This document shows, piece by piece, positions 7,431 through 16,426 of a DNA stretch of 34,410 bases. A program made the position numbers and the translations under genes. The stretch is from Defluviicoccus sp. GTDB lineage: Bacteria; Pseudomonadota; Alphaproteobacteria; MPNO01. The DNA lies in the NCBI GenBank assembly GCA_022823775.1, contig JAJEHI010000071.1:1-34410 (forward strand), read 5' to 3'. The notes under the pieces were generated by a model that searched no databases, was not told the origin of the DNA, and saw nothing but the letters and a program-made list of their open reading frames with translations. The stretch's first letter is position 1. Every line of letters starts with the position of its first letter.

Positions 7431-8852
7431 TCAGCTTCCGGCCGGCCGGGTTTCCGCGAAGGCGGCATCGCCGGTGGGCACCGGCGCGGGGGCCGAGGCC
7501 TCGACCATCTCCGTGCCGCCCGAGGGCAGTGGCTTCTGCGCCGGGACGTCCTCGCGGACATGCTCGGGCGTCGACCAGGCGAGGCCGGCGAAGCTCTCGC
7601 AGCGGCCGCAGACCGGTGTCCAGTGGCGCCAGACGGCGCCGCAGTCGCCGCATACCCAGGCCGGATCCGGCGCCGCCTCGGCGGCTGCGACCAGCCAGCG
7701 CCGCGCCGCTTCGGTGTCGCCGTGCTCGGCCTCCTCCGCGTCGGCCCGGAGCCGGCAAAGCCGCCCGTCGCGTCTTCCCGCTTCCTCCGCCTCGTCGAAA
7801 TGCTTGCGCGCGGTGGCCCAGAGCTTGGCGTCGACGGCCGCGGCGGCGAGGGCGAGGTGGCTCTCGACATGGCCGCTATTGTGAGCGGCGAGACGTTCCA
7901 TCCGCCGCATCCGGCCGATCGCGTCCTCCCCCGCGTGGATCGAGAGAAAAAGCCGCGCGAGTTCCGGGTGCGGGGTGCGGCTCCAGGCATCCTGGATCAG
8001 CTTCGCCGCCTGGCGCCCGCGGCCGCCGCCGATCAGCAGCCCGGCGTGGCGCAGCGTCGCGGGCAGGAAGTCCGGATCGAGGCCGCTCGCGCGCCTGGCG
8101 AAGTCGAGCGCCGCCTTGGCCTCCCCCGACTCGCCCGCGGCGCCGGAGCAGGCGAGCAGCACGACCACGCGCCGCCGCCTGCCGTCCTCGCCGGTCAGTA
8201 TCCCGTGCCGGATCGCGGCCTCCACGGTGGTCAGCGCCTCGCGCCAGAGACTTTGCCCGATCTGGAGATCGAGCAGCGTGGTCGCCGCCCATGACGTCTT
8301 CGGGCGGATCGCGTAGGCGCGCTTGGCGTATTCCAGCGCCGCCGCCCGGTTGCCCTCCTTGCGGGCCGCGAGGATCAGGCCGCGCAGGCCGAGGAAGGCC
8401 GTCTCCGGTCGGTCCAGCATGTCGGCGAAATGCTTGCGCGCGGCGGTCTCGTCGCCGATCAGCTGGGCAGCCTGGGCGGTGAGCAGCTTGGTCAGAGGCG
8501 GATCGCCGAGCAGTTTCTCCGCCCGCGCCGCCAGCTTGCGCGCTTCCTCGGCTTCCCCGGCGGCGACCGCGACCAGCCCCCGGGTCAGCGTGCGGTATCC
8601 CTTCTCGCGCCGCGCCATGCGCCGCCAGAACAGGAGGCGCCGCGGCAGCCCCCACAGCGCCCAGGCCCCGCGATAGATAATCGCCGCGGCGATCGCGACG
8701 GCGGCGACCGCGCCGATCAGCACGGCGACCGAGCTGTCGACCCGCCAGCCGCGCCATTCCAGGGTCGCTGAGCCCGGGTTGTCGGCAAGCCAGACGGCGC
8801 CCGCGATCAGGGCCGCGATCGCGGCCGCCCAGACGATCAGGCGCCGGGTCAT
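7431..8852 (-). CDS. hemY: HemY-like TPR membrane protein with C-terminal zinc ribbon
   Basis: 473 residues. Two membrane segments near the N-terminus (about 5-23 and 44-64) with the HemY_N pattern: a short first loop, then WRRMARREKGYRTLTRGLVAVAAGE. A long TPR-like helical region (about 90-390) follows. The C-terminus has C401-x2-C404 and C415-x2-C418 (CGDCGAVW...CGRC), a rubredoxin-like zinc ribbon. This HemY is the inner-membrane TPR protein, not protoporphyrinogen oxidase; a heme or tetrapyrrole-assembly role is inferred from conserved neighbourhood rather than chemistry. The ATG at 8852 overlaps the stop of the upstream gene (ATGA). It ends the hemC-hemD-mitofilin operon. The zinc ribbon resembles that of LapB/YciM. 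Confidence 0.88.
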   Translation of the reverse strand: MTRRLIVWAAAIAALIAGAVWLADNPGSATLEWRGWRVDSSVAVLIGAVAAVAIAAAIIYRGAWALWGLPRRLLFWRRMARREKGYRTLTRGLVAVAAGEAEEARKLAARAEKLLGDPPLTKLLTAQAAQLIGDETAARKHFADMLDRPETAFLGLRGLILAARKEGNRAAALEYAKRAYAIRPKTSWAATTLLDLQIGQSLWREALTTVEAAIRHGILTGEDGRRRRVVVLLACSGAAGESGEAKAALDFARRASGLDPDFLPATLRHAGLLIGGGRGRQAAKLIQDAWSRTPHPELARLFLSIHAGEDAIGRMRRMERLAAHNSGHVESHLALAAAAVDAKLWATARKHFDEAEEAGRRDGRLCRLRADAEEAEHGDTEAARRWLVAAAEAAPDPAWVCGDCGAVWRHWTPVCGRCESFAGLAWSTPEHVREDVPAQKPLPSGGTEMVEASAPAPVPTGDAAFAETRPAGS

Positions 8853-10114
8853 CCGGCCTGTCCCGCGGCGGCGAGGCGCTCGACCGCGCGGCGGCTGAGT
8901 CGGGCGACGGCCGCGTCGGTCGCCGCACGCGCCGCCGCCGCTCCGCGCCAGTCGTCGAAGGTCCTGGCGGGCGCGCCCTGGAGATCCTCGAGCGCGGCCG
9001 CGGCCGCGGCGAGGTCGCCCGCCGCGAGACGGTTCTCCGCCCGCGCGATGGTCGCCAGCGCGCCCTCGCCTCGTTCCGCCCCCTCGCCCACGCGGCGGAT
9101 CGTCACCACCCTGGAGAGACGCGCGGCGGTCCGGTTCAGCCAATCTCCTTCCTCGGATACGAGGCCGGCCTGGGCGGCCCGGGCCGCGAGTGCCGGGAAC
9201 CGCGCCTCGAGCGCGGCGCGTGTCGGGACGCCCCGCCGCGCGATCGCCGCGAGCGGTTTCGCGGCCTCCGCGATCCCGGCGTCGCCGCCCGCCGTCTTCA
9301 GCACCAGCTCCAGTTCCGCGTCGAACGCGCGGGAACCCGCTGCCGCTTCGCGCAACTGCCCGACGGCGAGCAGCAGCGCATCGCCCGTCCGTGTGCGCTC
9401 GGCCTCTGTCAGGCGCTCGAGGCGGGCCTCGATCCCGTCCACCCTGGTCCCCGCGGACTCCACCTTGCCGGCGAGCTCGGGATCCGCCGCGGCTTCGAGC
9501 CGGGCTATGCGTTCCGTCATGCGTCCGAGAGCGGCGGCGAGGCGCGCGTTCTCCGCCAGCAGCGCGGCGACGCCCGGAGCGGCCGCGGCGCCGCCCTCTC
9601 CCGGCGAGGCGGCGTTCCATCGCTCGATCGCTTCGAGACGGGCGGCCAGGGCCTCCACCCGTTCGGCGAGCGGCGCGACGCGCCCGTCCGGGGCGGGAGG
9701 AGGGGGCGCGGGGCGGGTTTCCAGCGCCTCGATGCGGGCGCCGAGCCGCGCCGCTTCGCCCTTGGGCAGGGCGCCCTTCGCCGTGGCCGTAGCCGACGCG
9801 ACGCGCTCGTCCAGCCGCGCGGCCGCGGTTTCCAGCGCCTCGACGCGTGCTTCGAGGGCCGCTTGCGCGGGGTCGGGCCGGGGTTCGGTCTCTTCGAACA
9901 TCGCGGTTACCGCGTGCGGCATGAGCGAACCCACCCACGGCCACCCGACCGCGATCGCAATCAGCACGAGCACGACCCCCGCCCCGCCCCACGGCGCCCA
10001 ACGTCGCCAACGTGCGCGCGGCGGGCCGGCGCCCGCGCCCCAGGGCTGGGGTTCGTCGCCGTCGGTGCCCCGCGGGTCCCCCCGGGTAGTATCGCGGTCG
10101 TCACGCTCGGCCAT
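8849..10114 (-). CDS. Mitofilin (HemX-like) inner-membrane coiled-coil protein
   Basis: 421 residues of the alphaproteobacterial mitofilin family (COG4223). A hydrophilic, charged N-terminus is followed by one membrane span (about residues 43-62, GGAGVVLVLIAIAVGWPWVG). A long Ala/Glu/Arg-rich coiled coil (about 80-260, repeated ARLEALE-type heptads) comes next. The C-terminal helical domain contains the mitofilin-like TRAALEARFPALAARAAQAG and RVGEGAERGEGALATIARAENRLAAGDLAAAAAAL. Homologues shape the inner membrane; the mitochondrial counterpart organises cristae. It starts inside the end of hemD (14-nt overlap) and its stop overlaps hemY's start, so all are translated as one unit. The HemX name comes only from the position between hemD and hemY. 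Confidence 0.85.
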   Translation of the reverse strand: MAERDDRDTTRGDPRGTDGDEPQPWGAGAGPPRARWRRWAPWGGAGVVLVLIAIAVGWPWVGSLMPHAVTAMFEETEPRPDPAQAALEARVEALETAAARLDERVASATATAKGALPKGEAARLGARIEALETRPAPPPPAPDGRVAPLAERVEALAARLEAIERWNAASPGEGGAAAAPGVAALLAENARLAAALGRMTERIARLEAAADPELAGKVESAGTRVDGIEARLERLTEAERTRTGDALLLAVGQLREAAAGSRAFDAELELVLKTAGGDAGIAEAAKPLAAIARRGVPTRAALEARFPALAARAAQAGLVSEEGDWLNRTAARLSRVVTIRRVGEGAERGEGALATIARAENRLAAGDLAAAAAALEDLQGAPARTFDDWRGAAAARAATDAAVARLSRRAVERLAAAGQAG

Positions 10115-10871
10115 GTCGGACCTTCATCCGGTCGGGTTGGCGGGTCTCGTCCAGCGCCCCCTCGACCGCCGCCAGCAGCGACGGCAAGTCGGCCCGTGCC
10201 GCGCGCCGGATAGCGTGCCACGGGAGCGCCGCGGCGGCGGCCGCCACCTGTTGCGAGAGACAGAACGCGATCATCGGGCGGCACCAGCGTTCGGCGCCTT
10301 CGGCACGCAGGAGCCCGGCGAACGCGCGGGCGGCGCCGGCCGAAAGGAAAAGCGCGAACCCGACGCCGCCCTCGGCCAGCAGCCCGCGCGCGCGAACCGG
10401 GAGCGGCACCGGAACCGCCCGGTACAACACCGCGGGCACGGCTTCGAAACCCCGTGCCGCCAGCGCCCGGCAGAGCCCATCCCCGGCGGCCTCGCCGGCG
10501 GCGTGCACCAATCGTCCGGAGGCCGGATCGAGCATCGAGGCGGCGAGTCCTACCAGATCGTCCGACGCGCCGCCGGCGCTCACGACTGACCGGAACCCGG
10601 CCTCGCGGGCAAGCGCGGCGGTCGAATCGCCGACGGCAAGCAGCGGGATATCGCGACGCGCGGTTGCGCCGACGAGGGCGCGCACGCCGTTGCGGCTCGT
10701 CACAAGCGCCGCTTGCGCTCCGCAGAGGTCGAGGGGTGGGTCCGCCATCGTCTCGATTCTCGTCACGGGTGCGAGAACCGGCTCGACTCCCATCGCCCGC
10801 AGGCGGGCGGCCGTCTCCGCCGCGTCTTCGGCGGGCCGGGTTACCAGGGCGCGTACCGGACGATTCGTCAT
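10101..10871 (-). CDS. hemD: Uroporphyrinogen-III synthase
   Basis: 256 residues. Cyclises and inverts ring D of hydroxymethylbilane to give uroporphyrinogen III in the cytoplasm. The family is poorly conserved. Visible landmarks are the N-terminal VRALVTRPAEDAAETAARLRAMG, ALVTSRNGVRAL, the PLLAVGDSTAALAREAGF segment, and LFLSAGAARAFAGLL near the C-terminus, matching the two-lobed HemD fold. The position directly after hemC (7-nt gap) and before mitofilin/hemY confirms the assignment. ATG 10871 starts with MTNRPVRALVTRP. Confidence 0.9.
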   Translation of the reverse strand: MTNRPVRALVTRPAEDAAETAARLRAMGVEPVLAPVTRIETMADPPLDLCGAQAALVTSRNGVRALVGATARRDIPLLAVGDSTAALAREAGFRSVVSAGGASDDLVGLAASMLDPASGRLVHAAGEAAGDGLCRALAARGFEAVPAVLYRAVPVPLPVRARGLLAEGGVGFALFLSAGAARAFAGLLRAEGAERWCRPMIAFCLSQQVAAAAAALPWHAIRRAARADLPSLLAAVEGALDETRQPDRMKVRHGRA

Positions 10872-10878
10872 CGCCCCC

Positions 10879-11820
10879 TCACACGCCCGCGAAATGGGCC
10901 GGGGTGGCGTGGGCGCGGAGCTCGCGCGCGGCGTCGCTGCCCATCGCCGCCGCGTCCGCGCGGCTCCCTCTGCGCTCCGCTTCCAGCATGTCGGTGCCGT
11001 CCGGGCGGACCAGAATCGCGCGCAGCGCCATCGACTGTCCTTCGGAAATGGCGAGCGCCGCGATCGGAGTCCGGCACGACCCGTCGAGCCCGGCGAGCAG
11101 GGCGCGCTCCGCCGCCGCCGCATCCGCGCTGTCCGCGTCGTCGACCGAGCGCAGCAGATCGCGCATGGCCGTATCGTCGGCACGGCATTCGATCCCGACG
11201 ATCCCCTGGCACGCCGCGGGCAGCATGATTTCTGGGTCGAGCACGGCGTGGGCCCGGTGGGCGAGGCCGAGCCGGTCGAGCCCGGCGAGCGCGAGGAGGG
11301 TCGCATCCGCCTCGCCGACCTCCAGCTTGCGCAGCCGGGTCTGCACGTTGCCGCGGAACGCGACGACCTTGAGATCGGGGCGTGCGTGACGGACCAGCGC
11401 GCCCCGTCGCAGCGAAGCGGTGCCCATGACCGCGCCCTCGGCGAGACCGGCGAGCCCCCGGGAGCCGGCATCGGCGTCGGCCGCGATCAGCGCGTCGCGC
11501 GGATCGGCGCGCGGCAGGACAGCGCCGATGACGAGCCCGTCCGGGAGCAGCGTCGGCATGTCTTTCATCGAGTGCACCGCGATGTCGATCCGCCCCTCCT
11601 TGAGGGCTTCCTCGATCTCCTTGGTGAACAGGCCCTTGCCGCCGATGGCGGAAAGCGGGCCCTGCAACATACGGTCGCCCGTGGTATGGATGATCTCGAC
11701 CGCGAGGGCGCCCTTTGCCCGGAGCGCGGGATCGGCCGCGGCGAGGCGGCGGCCGACCTCGTCTGCCTGGGCGCGTGCAAGCGGGCTGGCGCGCGTTCCG
11801 ATCCTGATCCGAGCGCTCAT
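10879..11820 (-). CDS. hemC: Hydroxymethylbilane synthase (porphobilinogen deaminase)
   Basis: 313 residues, normal length. Polymerises four porphobilinogens into hydroxymethylbilane on a dipyrromethane cofactor. Motifs: IRIGTRASPLARAQ at the N-terminus, GGKGLFTKEIEEAL, HSMKDMPTLLPDGL, GTASLRRGALVRHARPDL, FRGNVQTRLRKLE, the CQGIVGIE segment and the cofactor-cysteine motif LDGSCRTPIAALA. First gene of the minus-strand heme operon; divergent from tsaD with 91 nt between the start codons. Confidence 0.96.
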   Translation of the reverse strand: MSARIRIGTRASPLARAQADEVGRRLAAADPALRAKGALAVEIIHTTGDRMLQGPLSAIGGKGLFTKEIEEALKEGRIDIAVHSMKDMPTLLPDGLVIGAVLPRADPRDALIAADADAGSRGLAGLAEGAVMGTASLRRGALVRHARPDLKVVAFRGNVQTRLRKLEVGEADATLLALAGLDRLGLAHRAHAVLDPEIMLPAACQGIVGIECRADDTAMRDLLRSVDDADSADAAAAERALLAGLDGSCRTPIAALAISEGQSMALRAILVRPDGTDMLEAERRGSRADAAAMGSDAARELRAHATPAHFAGV

Positions 11821-11911
11821 CGCAGACCCCGGACAATCCCTCGTGAAATGGGATCATAGGCGAATCGATGTCAAACGAGACCAGTAAGGTGATCCGGCGG
11901 CGGGAGAAGCC

Positions 11912-12949
<1,038 letters not shown>

Positions 12950-13040
12950 GGCCGTTGTGGAGCACCCGCACGATGACGAAAATCGCCCCTCCCTCGGACA
13001 TGGACCCGACGATGCCCGACACCTTCGTCGGCGGGGCGGG

Positions 13041-14267
13041 ATGAGCGGCCCGCTCGACGGTTTCCGCGTGCTCGACCTGAGTTCGGTTGTGCTCGGCCCG
13101 CTCGCTACGCAGGTTCTGGGCGATCTCGGCGCCGAGGTGATCAAGATCGAGTCGCCCGAGGGCGACACCACGCGCCGCACCGGCCCGCGGCGTTCGCCCG
13201 GCATGGCGGCTCTGTTCATGGGGGTGAACAGGAACAAGCGCTCCGTCGTCCTCGACCTGAAGCAGGAGGCGGCGCGGAACGCGCTGTGGCGGCTGATCGA
13301 CGGCGCGGACGTGTTCCTGCACTCGATCCGTCCGCAAAAGCTCGCACGCCTCGGCTTCGGCCACGAGAGCGTGTGCGCCCGCAACCCGCGGATCGTCTAT
13401 GCCGGGCTGCACGGCTACCGCACCGACGGACCCTATGGCGGCCAGCCCGCCTATGACGACGTGATCCAGGGACGCAGCGGCAGCGCCGACCTGATGGCGC
13501 GGCTGGTCGGCGAGCCGCGCTACATGCCGACCATCATGGCCGACAAGACCTGCGCGCTGGTCGCCGCCTATTCCGTCATCGCGGCGCTGCTCGCGCGCGA
13601 GCGCAGCGGGCGCGGCCAGTTCGTCGAGATCCCGATGTTCGAGACCATGGCGGCCTTCAACCTCACCGAGCACATCTACGGCCGCGCCTTCGATCCGGCG
13701 GAGGCGGAGATGGGCTATCCGCGGGTGCTGGTGCCGTGGCGCCGGCCCTACCCGACGGCGGACGGTTATATCTGCATGCTCGCCTATACCGACGAGCAGT
13801 GGCGGCGCTTCTGGCGCGAAGTCGGAAGGCCGGAGCTGATCGACGACCCGCGTTTCGATTCGCTCCAGAGCCGGAGCGACAATATCGACGAGGTCTATCG
13901 GACCGCCGGAGAGTGTCTCGGCGAGAGGACCAGCGCGGAATGGGAGCGGGTCTTCGAGAAACTCGAAATCCCCGCCGCTCCGGTCGTTACGCTCGAAGGG
14001 CTGATGGAGGACCCGCACCTCCAGTCCGTGGGATTCTTCCACCGTCTCGACCATCCGAGCGAGGGCGGGATCGTGCTGACCGACCCGCCGGTCCGGTTTT
14101 CCGGGACCGGCGATGACAACGGAATCAGGCGTCTGCAGCCGAGATTCGGCGAGCATTCCGCCGAGGTGCTGGCGGAGGCCGGGCTGGGCGAAGACGAGAT
14201 CGCCGCCCTGTTCGCCGCCGGCGCATCGCATGACGGGCGCGGCGATACCGAAGGAGAAATGGGATGA
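13041..14267 (+). CDS. Class III (CaiB/BaiF) CoA-transferase
   Basis: 408 residues. N-terminal LDGFRVLDLSSVVLGPLATQ and DLGAEVIKIESPEGDTTRR are typical family III signatures, with SVVLDLKQEAARNALWRLID and NPRIVYAGLHGYRTDGPYGGQPAYDDVIQ following. The probable catalytic Asp lies in TIMADKTCALVAAYSVIAAL. These cytoplasmic enzymes move CoA between carboxylic acids through a mixed anhydride on that aspartate. ATG 13041 begins the conserved domain; the frame is open further upstream only by chance. The downstream MaoC-fold gene overlaps its stop (ATGA), with AAGGAGAA at 14251-14258 as its ribosome site, so the two form one unit. The acyl substrate is unknown. Confidence 0.92.
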   Translation: MSGPLDGFRVLDLSSVVLGPLATQVLGDLGAEVIKIESPEGDTTRRTGPRRSPGMAALFMGVNRNKRSVVLDLKQEAARNALWRLIDGADVFLHSIRPQKLARLGFGHESVCARNPRIVYAGLHGYRTDGPYGGQPAYDDVIQGRSGSADLMARLVGEPRYMPTIMADKTCALVAAYSVIAALLARERSGRGQFVEIPMFETMAAFNLTEHIYGRAFDPAEAEMGYPRVLVPWRRPYPTADGYICMLAYTDEQWRRFWREVGRPELIDDPRFDSLQSRSDNIDEVYRTAGECLGERTSAEWERVFEKLEIPAAPVVTLEGLMEDPHLQSVGFFHRLDHPSEGGIVLTDPPVRFSGTGDDNGIRRLQPRFGEHSAEVLAEAGLGEDEIAALFAAGASHDGRGDTEGEMG

Positions 14268-14734
14268 AGACCATCGGCATCGGGTTCTACTGGGACGACC
14301 TCTCCGTGGGCGACCGGTTCCGCACCCTCAACCGGACCATTACCGAGCCCGACATCGTGGGCTTCATCGGGGTGACCGGCATGGTCGAGACGATCTTCAC
14401 CGACCTCTCGTTCAACGAGGCCGGGCACGGCGCGATCCAGGGCCGGGTGGTGCCGGCGGCCTGCACCTACACGATCATAGAGGGGCTGTTGTGCCAGTCG
14501 GCGATGCAGACCACCGGCCTCGCGCTGCTGGAGGTCGAGAAGAAAGTCCTGAAGCCGGTCTTCGCCGGCGACACCGTCCACGCCGAGGTCGAGGTCACCG
14601 CGGTCCGCCCCACCAGCAAGGGCAACCGCGGGATCGTGACCACGACCAACGACGTCATCAACCAGAACGGCGAGACGGTGATTACCTACCGCGCGGTCAG
14701 GATGATGGCGGGACGGCCGGAGGACGGGGTGTGA
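14264..14734 (+). CDS. MaoC-like hotdog protein lacking the usual catalytic Asp/His
   Basis: 156-residue single hotdog domain of MaoC type. The N-terminal WDDLSVGDRFRTLNRTITEPDIVGFIGVTG aligns with the MaoC/R-hydratase core. Where active hydratases have TGDxNPxH the sequence here is TGMVETIF, placing Met40 and Phe45 at the catalytic Asp and His positions. Downstream VLKPVFAGDTVHAEVEVTAVRP is a normal hotdog strand pattern. It could bind acyl-CoA without hydrating it, or use other residues. It is translationally coupled to the CoA-transferase gene, so it probably acts on the same acyl-CoA. Confidence 0.85.
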   Translation: MKTIGIGFYWDDLSVGDRFRTLNRTITEPDIVGFIGVTGMVETIFTDLSFNEAGHGAIQGRVVPAACTYTIIEGLLCQSAMQTTGLALLEVEKKVLKPVFAGDTVHAEVEVTAVRPTSKGNRGIVTTTNDVINQNGETVITYRAVRMMAGRPEDGV

Positions 14735-14764
14735 CGGCGACCTCACAGAAAATCGGCGTATCGT

Positions 14765-14795
14765 TTGACATGCGCCGACAATTTAGTCATATAGT
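14765..14795 (+). promoter_or_regulatory. Candidate promoter of the toxin-antitoxin pair
   Basis: A perfect TTGACA lies at 14765-14770. Candidate -10 hexamers are TATAGT at 14790-14795 (19-bp spacer) or CATATA at 14788-14793 (17-bp spacer). This short stretch is visibly AT-richer than its surroundings. It includes TAGTCATATAGTTAGCTA, which could hold an operator for autoregulation by the antitoxin. Promoter function is inferred. Confidence 0.5.
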
Positions 14796-14823
14796 TAGCT
14801 AGGAATTCGATAAAGGGGCGACG

Positions 14824-15060
14824 GTGGTGCCCATCGTCAATGTCCATCAGGCCAAGACCCAGCTTTCGCAACTCCTTGCCCAGGTCGAGGCGGGTGAGGA
14901 GGTCGTGATCGCCCGCCGCGGAGAACCGGTCGCGCGGCTCGTTGCCTGCAAGCCCCCGGGCAAGCGGCAGCCCGACGTCCTCAAGGGGAAGATCGTCATT
15001 CCCGAGGGCTTCTTCGAACCGTTGCCGGAGGACGAGTTGAAGGGCTGGGAAGGCGCTTAG
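14824..15060 (+). CDS. Phd/YefM-family antitoxin
   Basis: 78 residues, starting at GTG 14824 (or the adjacent GTG 14827) after AAGGGG. The N-terminal DNA-binding half (VNVHQAKTQLSQLLAQVEAGEEVVIARRGEPVARLV) is a clear Phd/YefM signature. The C-terminal part (KIVIPEGFFEPLPEDELKGWEG) is acidic and disordered-looking, as expected of a toxin-wrapping tail. Such antitoxins neutralise a co-encoded toxin and repress their own promoter. The PIN toxin gene follows 2 nt after the stop codon. Confidence 0.93.
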   Translation: MVPIVNVHQAKTQLSQLLAQVEAGEEVVIARRGEPVARLVACKPPGKRQPDVLKGKIVIPEGFFEPLPEDELKGWEGA

Positions 15061-15062
15061 CG

Positions 15063-15446
15063 CTGCGGATACTTCTCGACACTCACGCTTTCCTGTGGTG
15101 GCTCGTCGATAGCGGTCGTCTGTCCAGAGCCGCCTACGAAGCAACCGCCGACGAAGGCAACGATGTCTTCGTCAGCGCGGCATCCGCTTGGGAAATCGCG
15201 ACCAAGCAGCGGTTGGGGAAGCTACCGGGCGCCGAGGCGATCGCCGATATCGCCCGTGGTATCGCGGATCAAGGGTTCCGGGAACTCCCGATAGAGGTAA
15301 CCGACGCCGAGCGATCCGGTCGTCTGCCGGGCCCACATCGCGATCCGTTCGATCGGATGCTGATCGCTCAGGCCATAGCACATGATCTTGCAATCGTGTC
15401 GGTCGATGCCGCGTTCGACCGGTATGGTGTCAGCCGAGTCTGGTAG
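15063..15446 (+). CDS. VapC-type PIN-domain ribonuclease toxin, probable CTG start
   Basis: 127-residue PIN domain. The acidic active-site residues are Asp6 (LLDTHAFLWW), Glu44 (SAWEIATKQRLGKL), Asp97 (DPFDRMLIAQA) and Asp115 (IVSVDAAFDRY), the full VapC set, so the toxin looks intact. It would cleave RNA, often tRNA, when free of antitoxin. No ATG, GTG or TTG lies in frame upstream of the Asp6 codon. CTG 15063, 2 nt after the antitoxin stop and preceded by a purine-rich GGGAAGG at 15047-15053, gives the standard LRILLDTH beginning. The ATG at 15213 would delete the first two catalytic residues. The gene converges on msrP with only 4 nt between stop codons. Confidence 0.85.
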   Translation: MRILLDTHAFLWWLVDSGRLSRAAYEATADEGNDVFVSAASAWEIATKQRLGKLPGAEAIADIARGIADQGFRELPIEVTDAERSGRLPGPHRDPFDRMLIAQAIAHDLAIVSVDAAFDRYGVSRVW

Positions 15447-15450
15447 TCTC

Positions 15451-16404
15451 CTACTTGAACAGCGCCTCGCCCTTCATGTCCTTGTAAAGATGGGCGACCT
15501 GCTCGGCGTAGCCGTTGTAGAGCAGGGTGGGAACGCGCTGGCCGGTGCCGAGCTGGCGCTCGGTCGCCTGGCTCCAGCGCGGGTGGTCGACTTCGGGATT
15601 GACGTTGGCCCAGAAACCGTACTCCTGTCCCGCGATCTCTTCCCAGAAGCTGACCGGGCGCTTGTCGGTGAAGGTGAAGCGGGTAATCGATTTGATCGAC
15701 TTGAAGCCGTACTTCCACGGCACCGCGAGGCGGAGCGGCGCGCCGTTCTGCTTGGCGATTTCCTTGCCGTAGGCGCCGGTCGCGATGAAGGCGAGCTCGT
15801 TGGTCGCCTCCTCGATCGTCAGACCCTCCAGATAGGGCCATGGATACCAGACCTGGCGCTGCCCGCTGGCGACCGAGGCGTCGTGGAAGCCGCGCATTTC
15901 CAGATATTTCGCGCCCGCCGACGGCCGCGCCATGGCAACCAGCGCCTCGAGGGCAAAGCCGCTCCACGGCACCGCGATCGACCAGGCCTCGACGCAACGA
16001 TGGCGGTAGAGACGCTCTTCCAGCGGCAGCTTCCGGATCAGCGCGTCGGCGTCGACGGTGAAAGGTTTCTCGACCATGCCGTCGACGGTCACCGTCCAGG
16101 GCCTGGTCTTGAGCTTCTGCGCGGCTTTCCAGATCTGCTTGTGCGAGCCGAACTCGTAGAAATTGTTGTAGGTGGTGACGATCTTCTCGTCGGTCACCGG
16201 CCGGCCGAGCCGGTAACGGGGGTTGCGCTTGGCCGGGTAAAGCCCGCCGGTCGCCCAGGCAGTCCCCGCGAACCCGATCCCCGACGCCGCGAGAATGGGT
16301 CCGGCGGCAAGCGCCTTTACCAGCTCGCGGCGCCGGAGGAACTTGTCCTCGGGCGTTGCCGCCGATTCCGGCAGTTCCCAGCCGCGCTTGCTCACGATCG
16401 TCAT
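15451..16404 (-). CDS. msrP: Periplasmic methionine sulfoxide reductase catalytic subunit MsrP
   Basis: 317-residue sulfite-oxidase-fold molybdoprotein that repairs oxidised methionines in envelope proteins. A Tat-type leader is visible: FLRRRELVKALAAGPILAASGIGFAGTAWA. The Mo-ligand cysteine sits in YRHRCVEAWS. Other family marks are YNNFYEFGSHKQIW, WTVTVDGMVEKPFT, GQRQVWYPWPYLEGL and PLRLAVPWKYGFKSIKSI. The heme-membrane partner MsrQ normally follows msrP, but here the downstream position is taken by the convergent toxin gene, so msrP is an orphan within this window. The Moco synthesis genes mobB-moeA-moaD-moaE lie about 11 kb away. Confidence 0.95.
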   Translation of the reverse strand: MTIVSKRGWELPESAATPEDKFLRRRELVKALAAGPILAASGIGFAGTAWATGGLYPAKRNPRYRLGRPVTDEKIVTTYNNFYEFGSHKQIWKAAQKLKTRPWTVTVDGMVEKPFTVDADALIRKLPLEERLYRHRCVEAWSIAVPWSGFALEALVAMARPSAGAKYLEMRGFHDASVASGQRQVWYPWPYLEGLTIEEATNELAFIATGAYGKEIAKQNGAPLRLAVPWKYGFKSIKSITRFTFTDKRPVSFWEEIAGQEYGFWANVNPEVDHPRWSQATERQLGTGQRVPTLLYNGYAEQVAHLYKDMKGEALFK

Positions 16405-16426
16405 GTTCCCTCCCCGGCGTCTTCTT

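Noticed and set aside
11853..11874. TTGACA and TATGAT words on the hemC strand
   Set aside because: The spacer is 10 bp, too short for a sigma-70 promoter.
12950..13040. Possible small gene or remnant between tsaD and the CoA-transferase
   Set aside because: The only ATG-started peptide is short and unlike any protein I know; a CCGAC/GTCGG hairpin is present but has no U-run.
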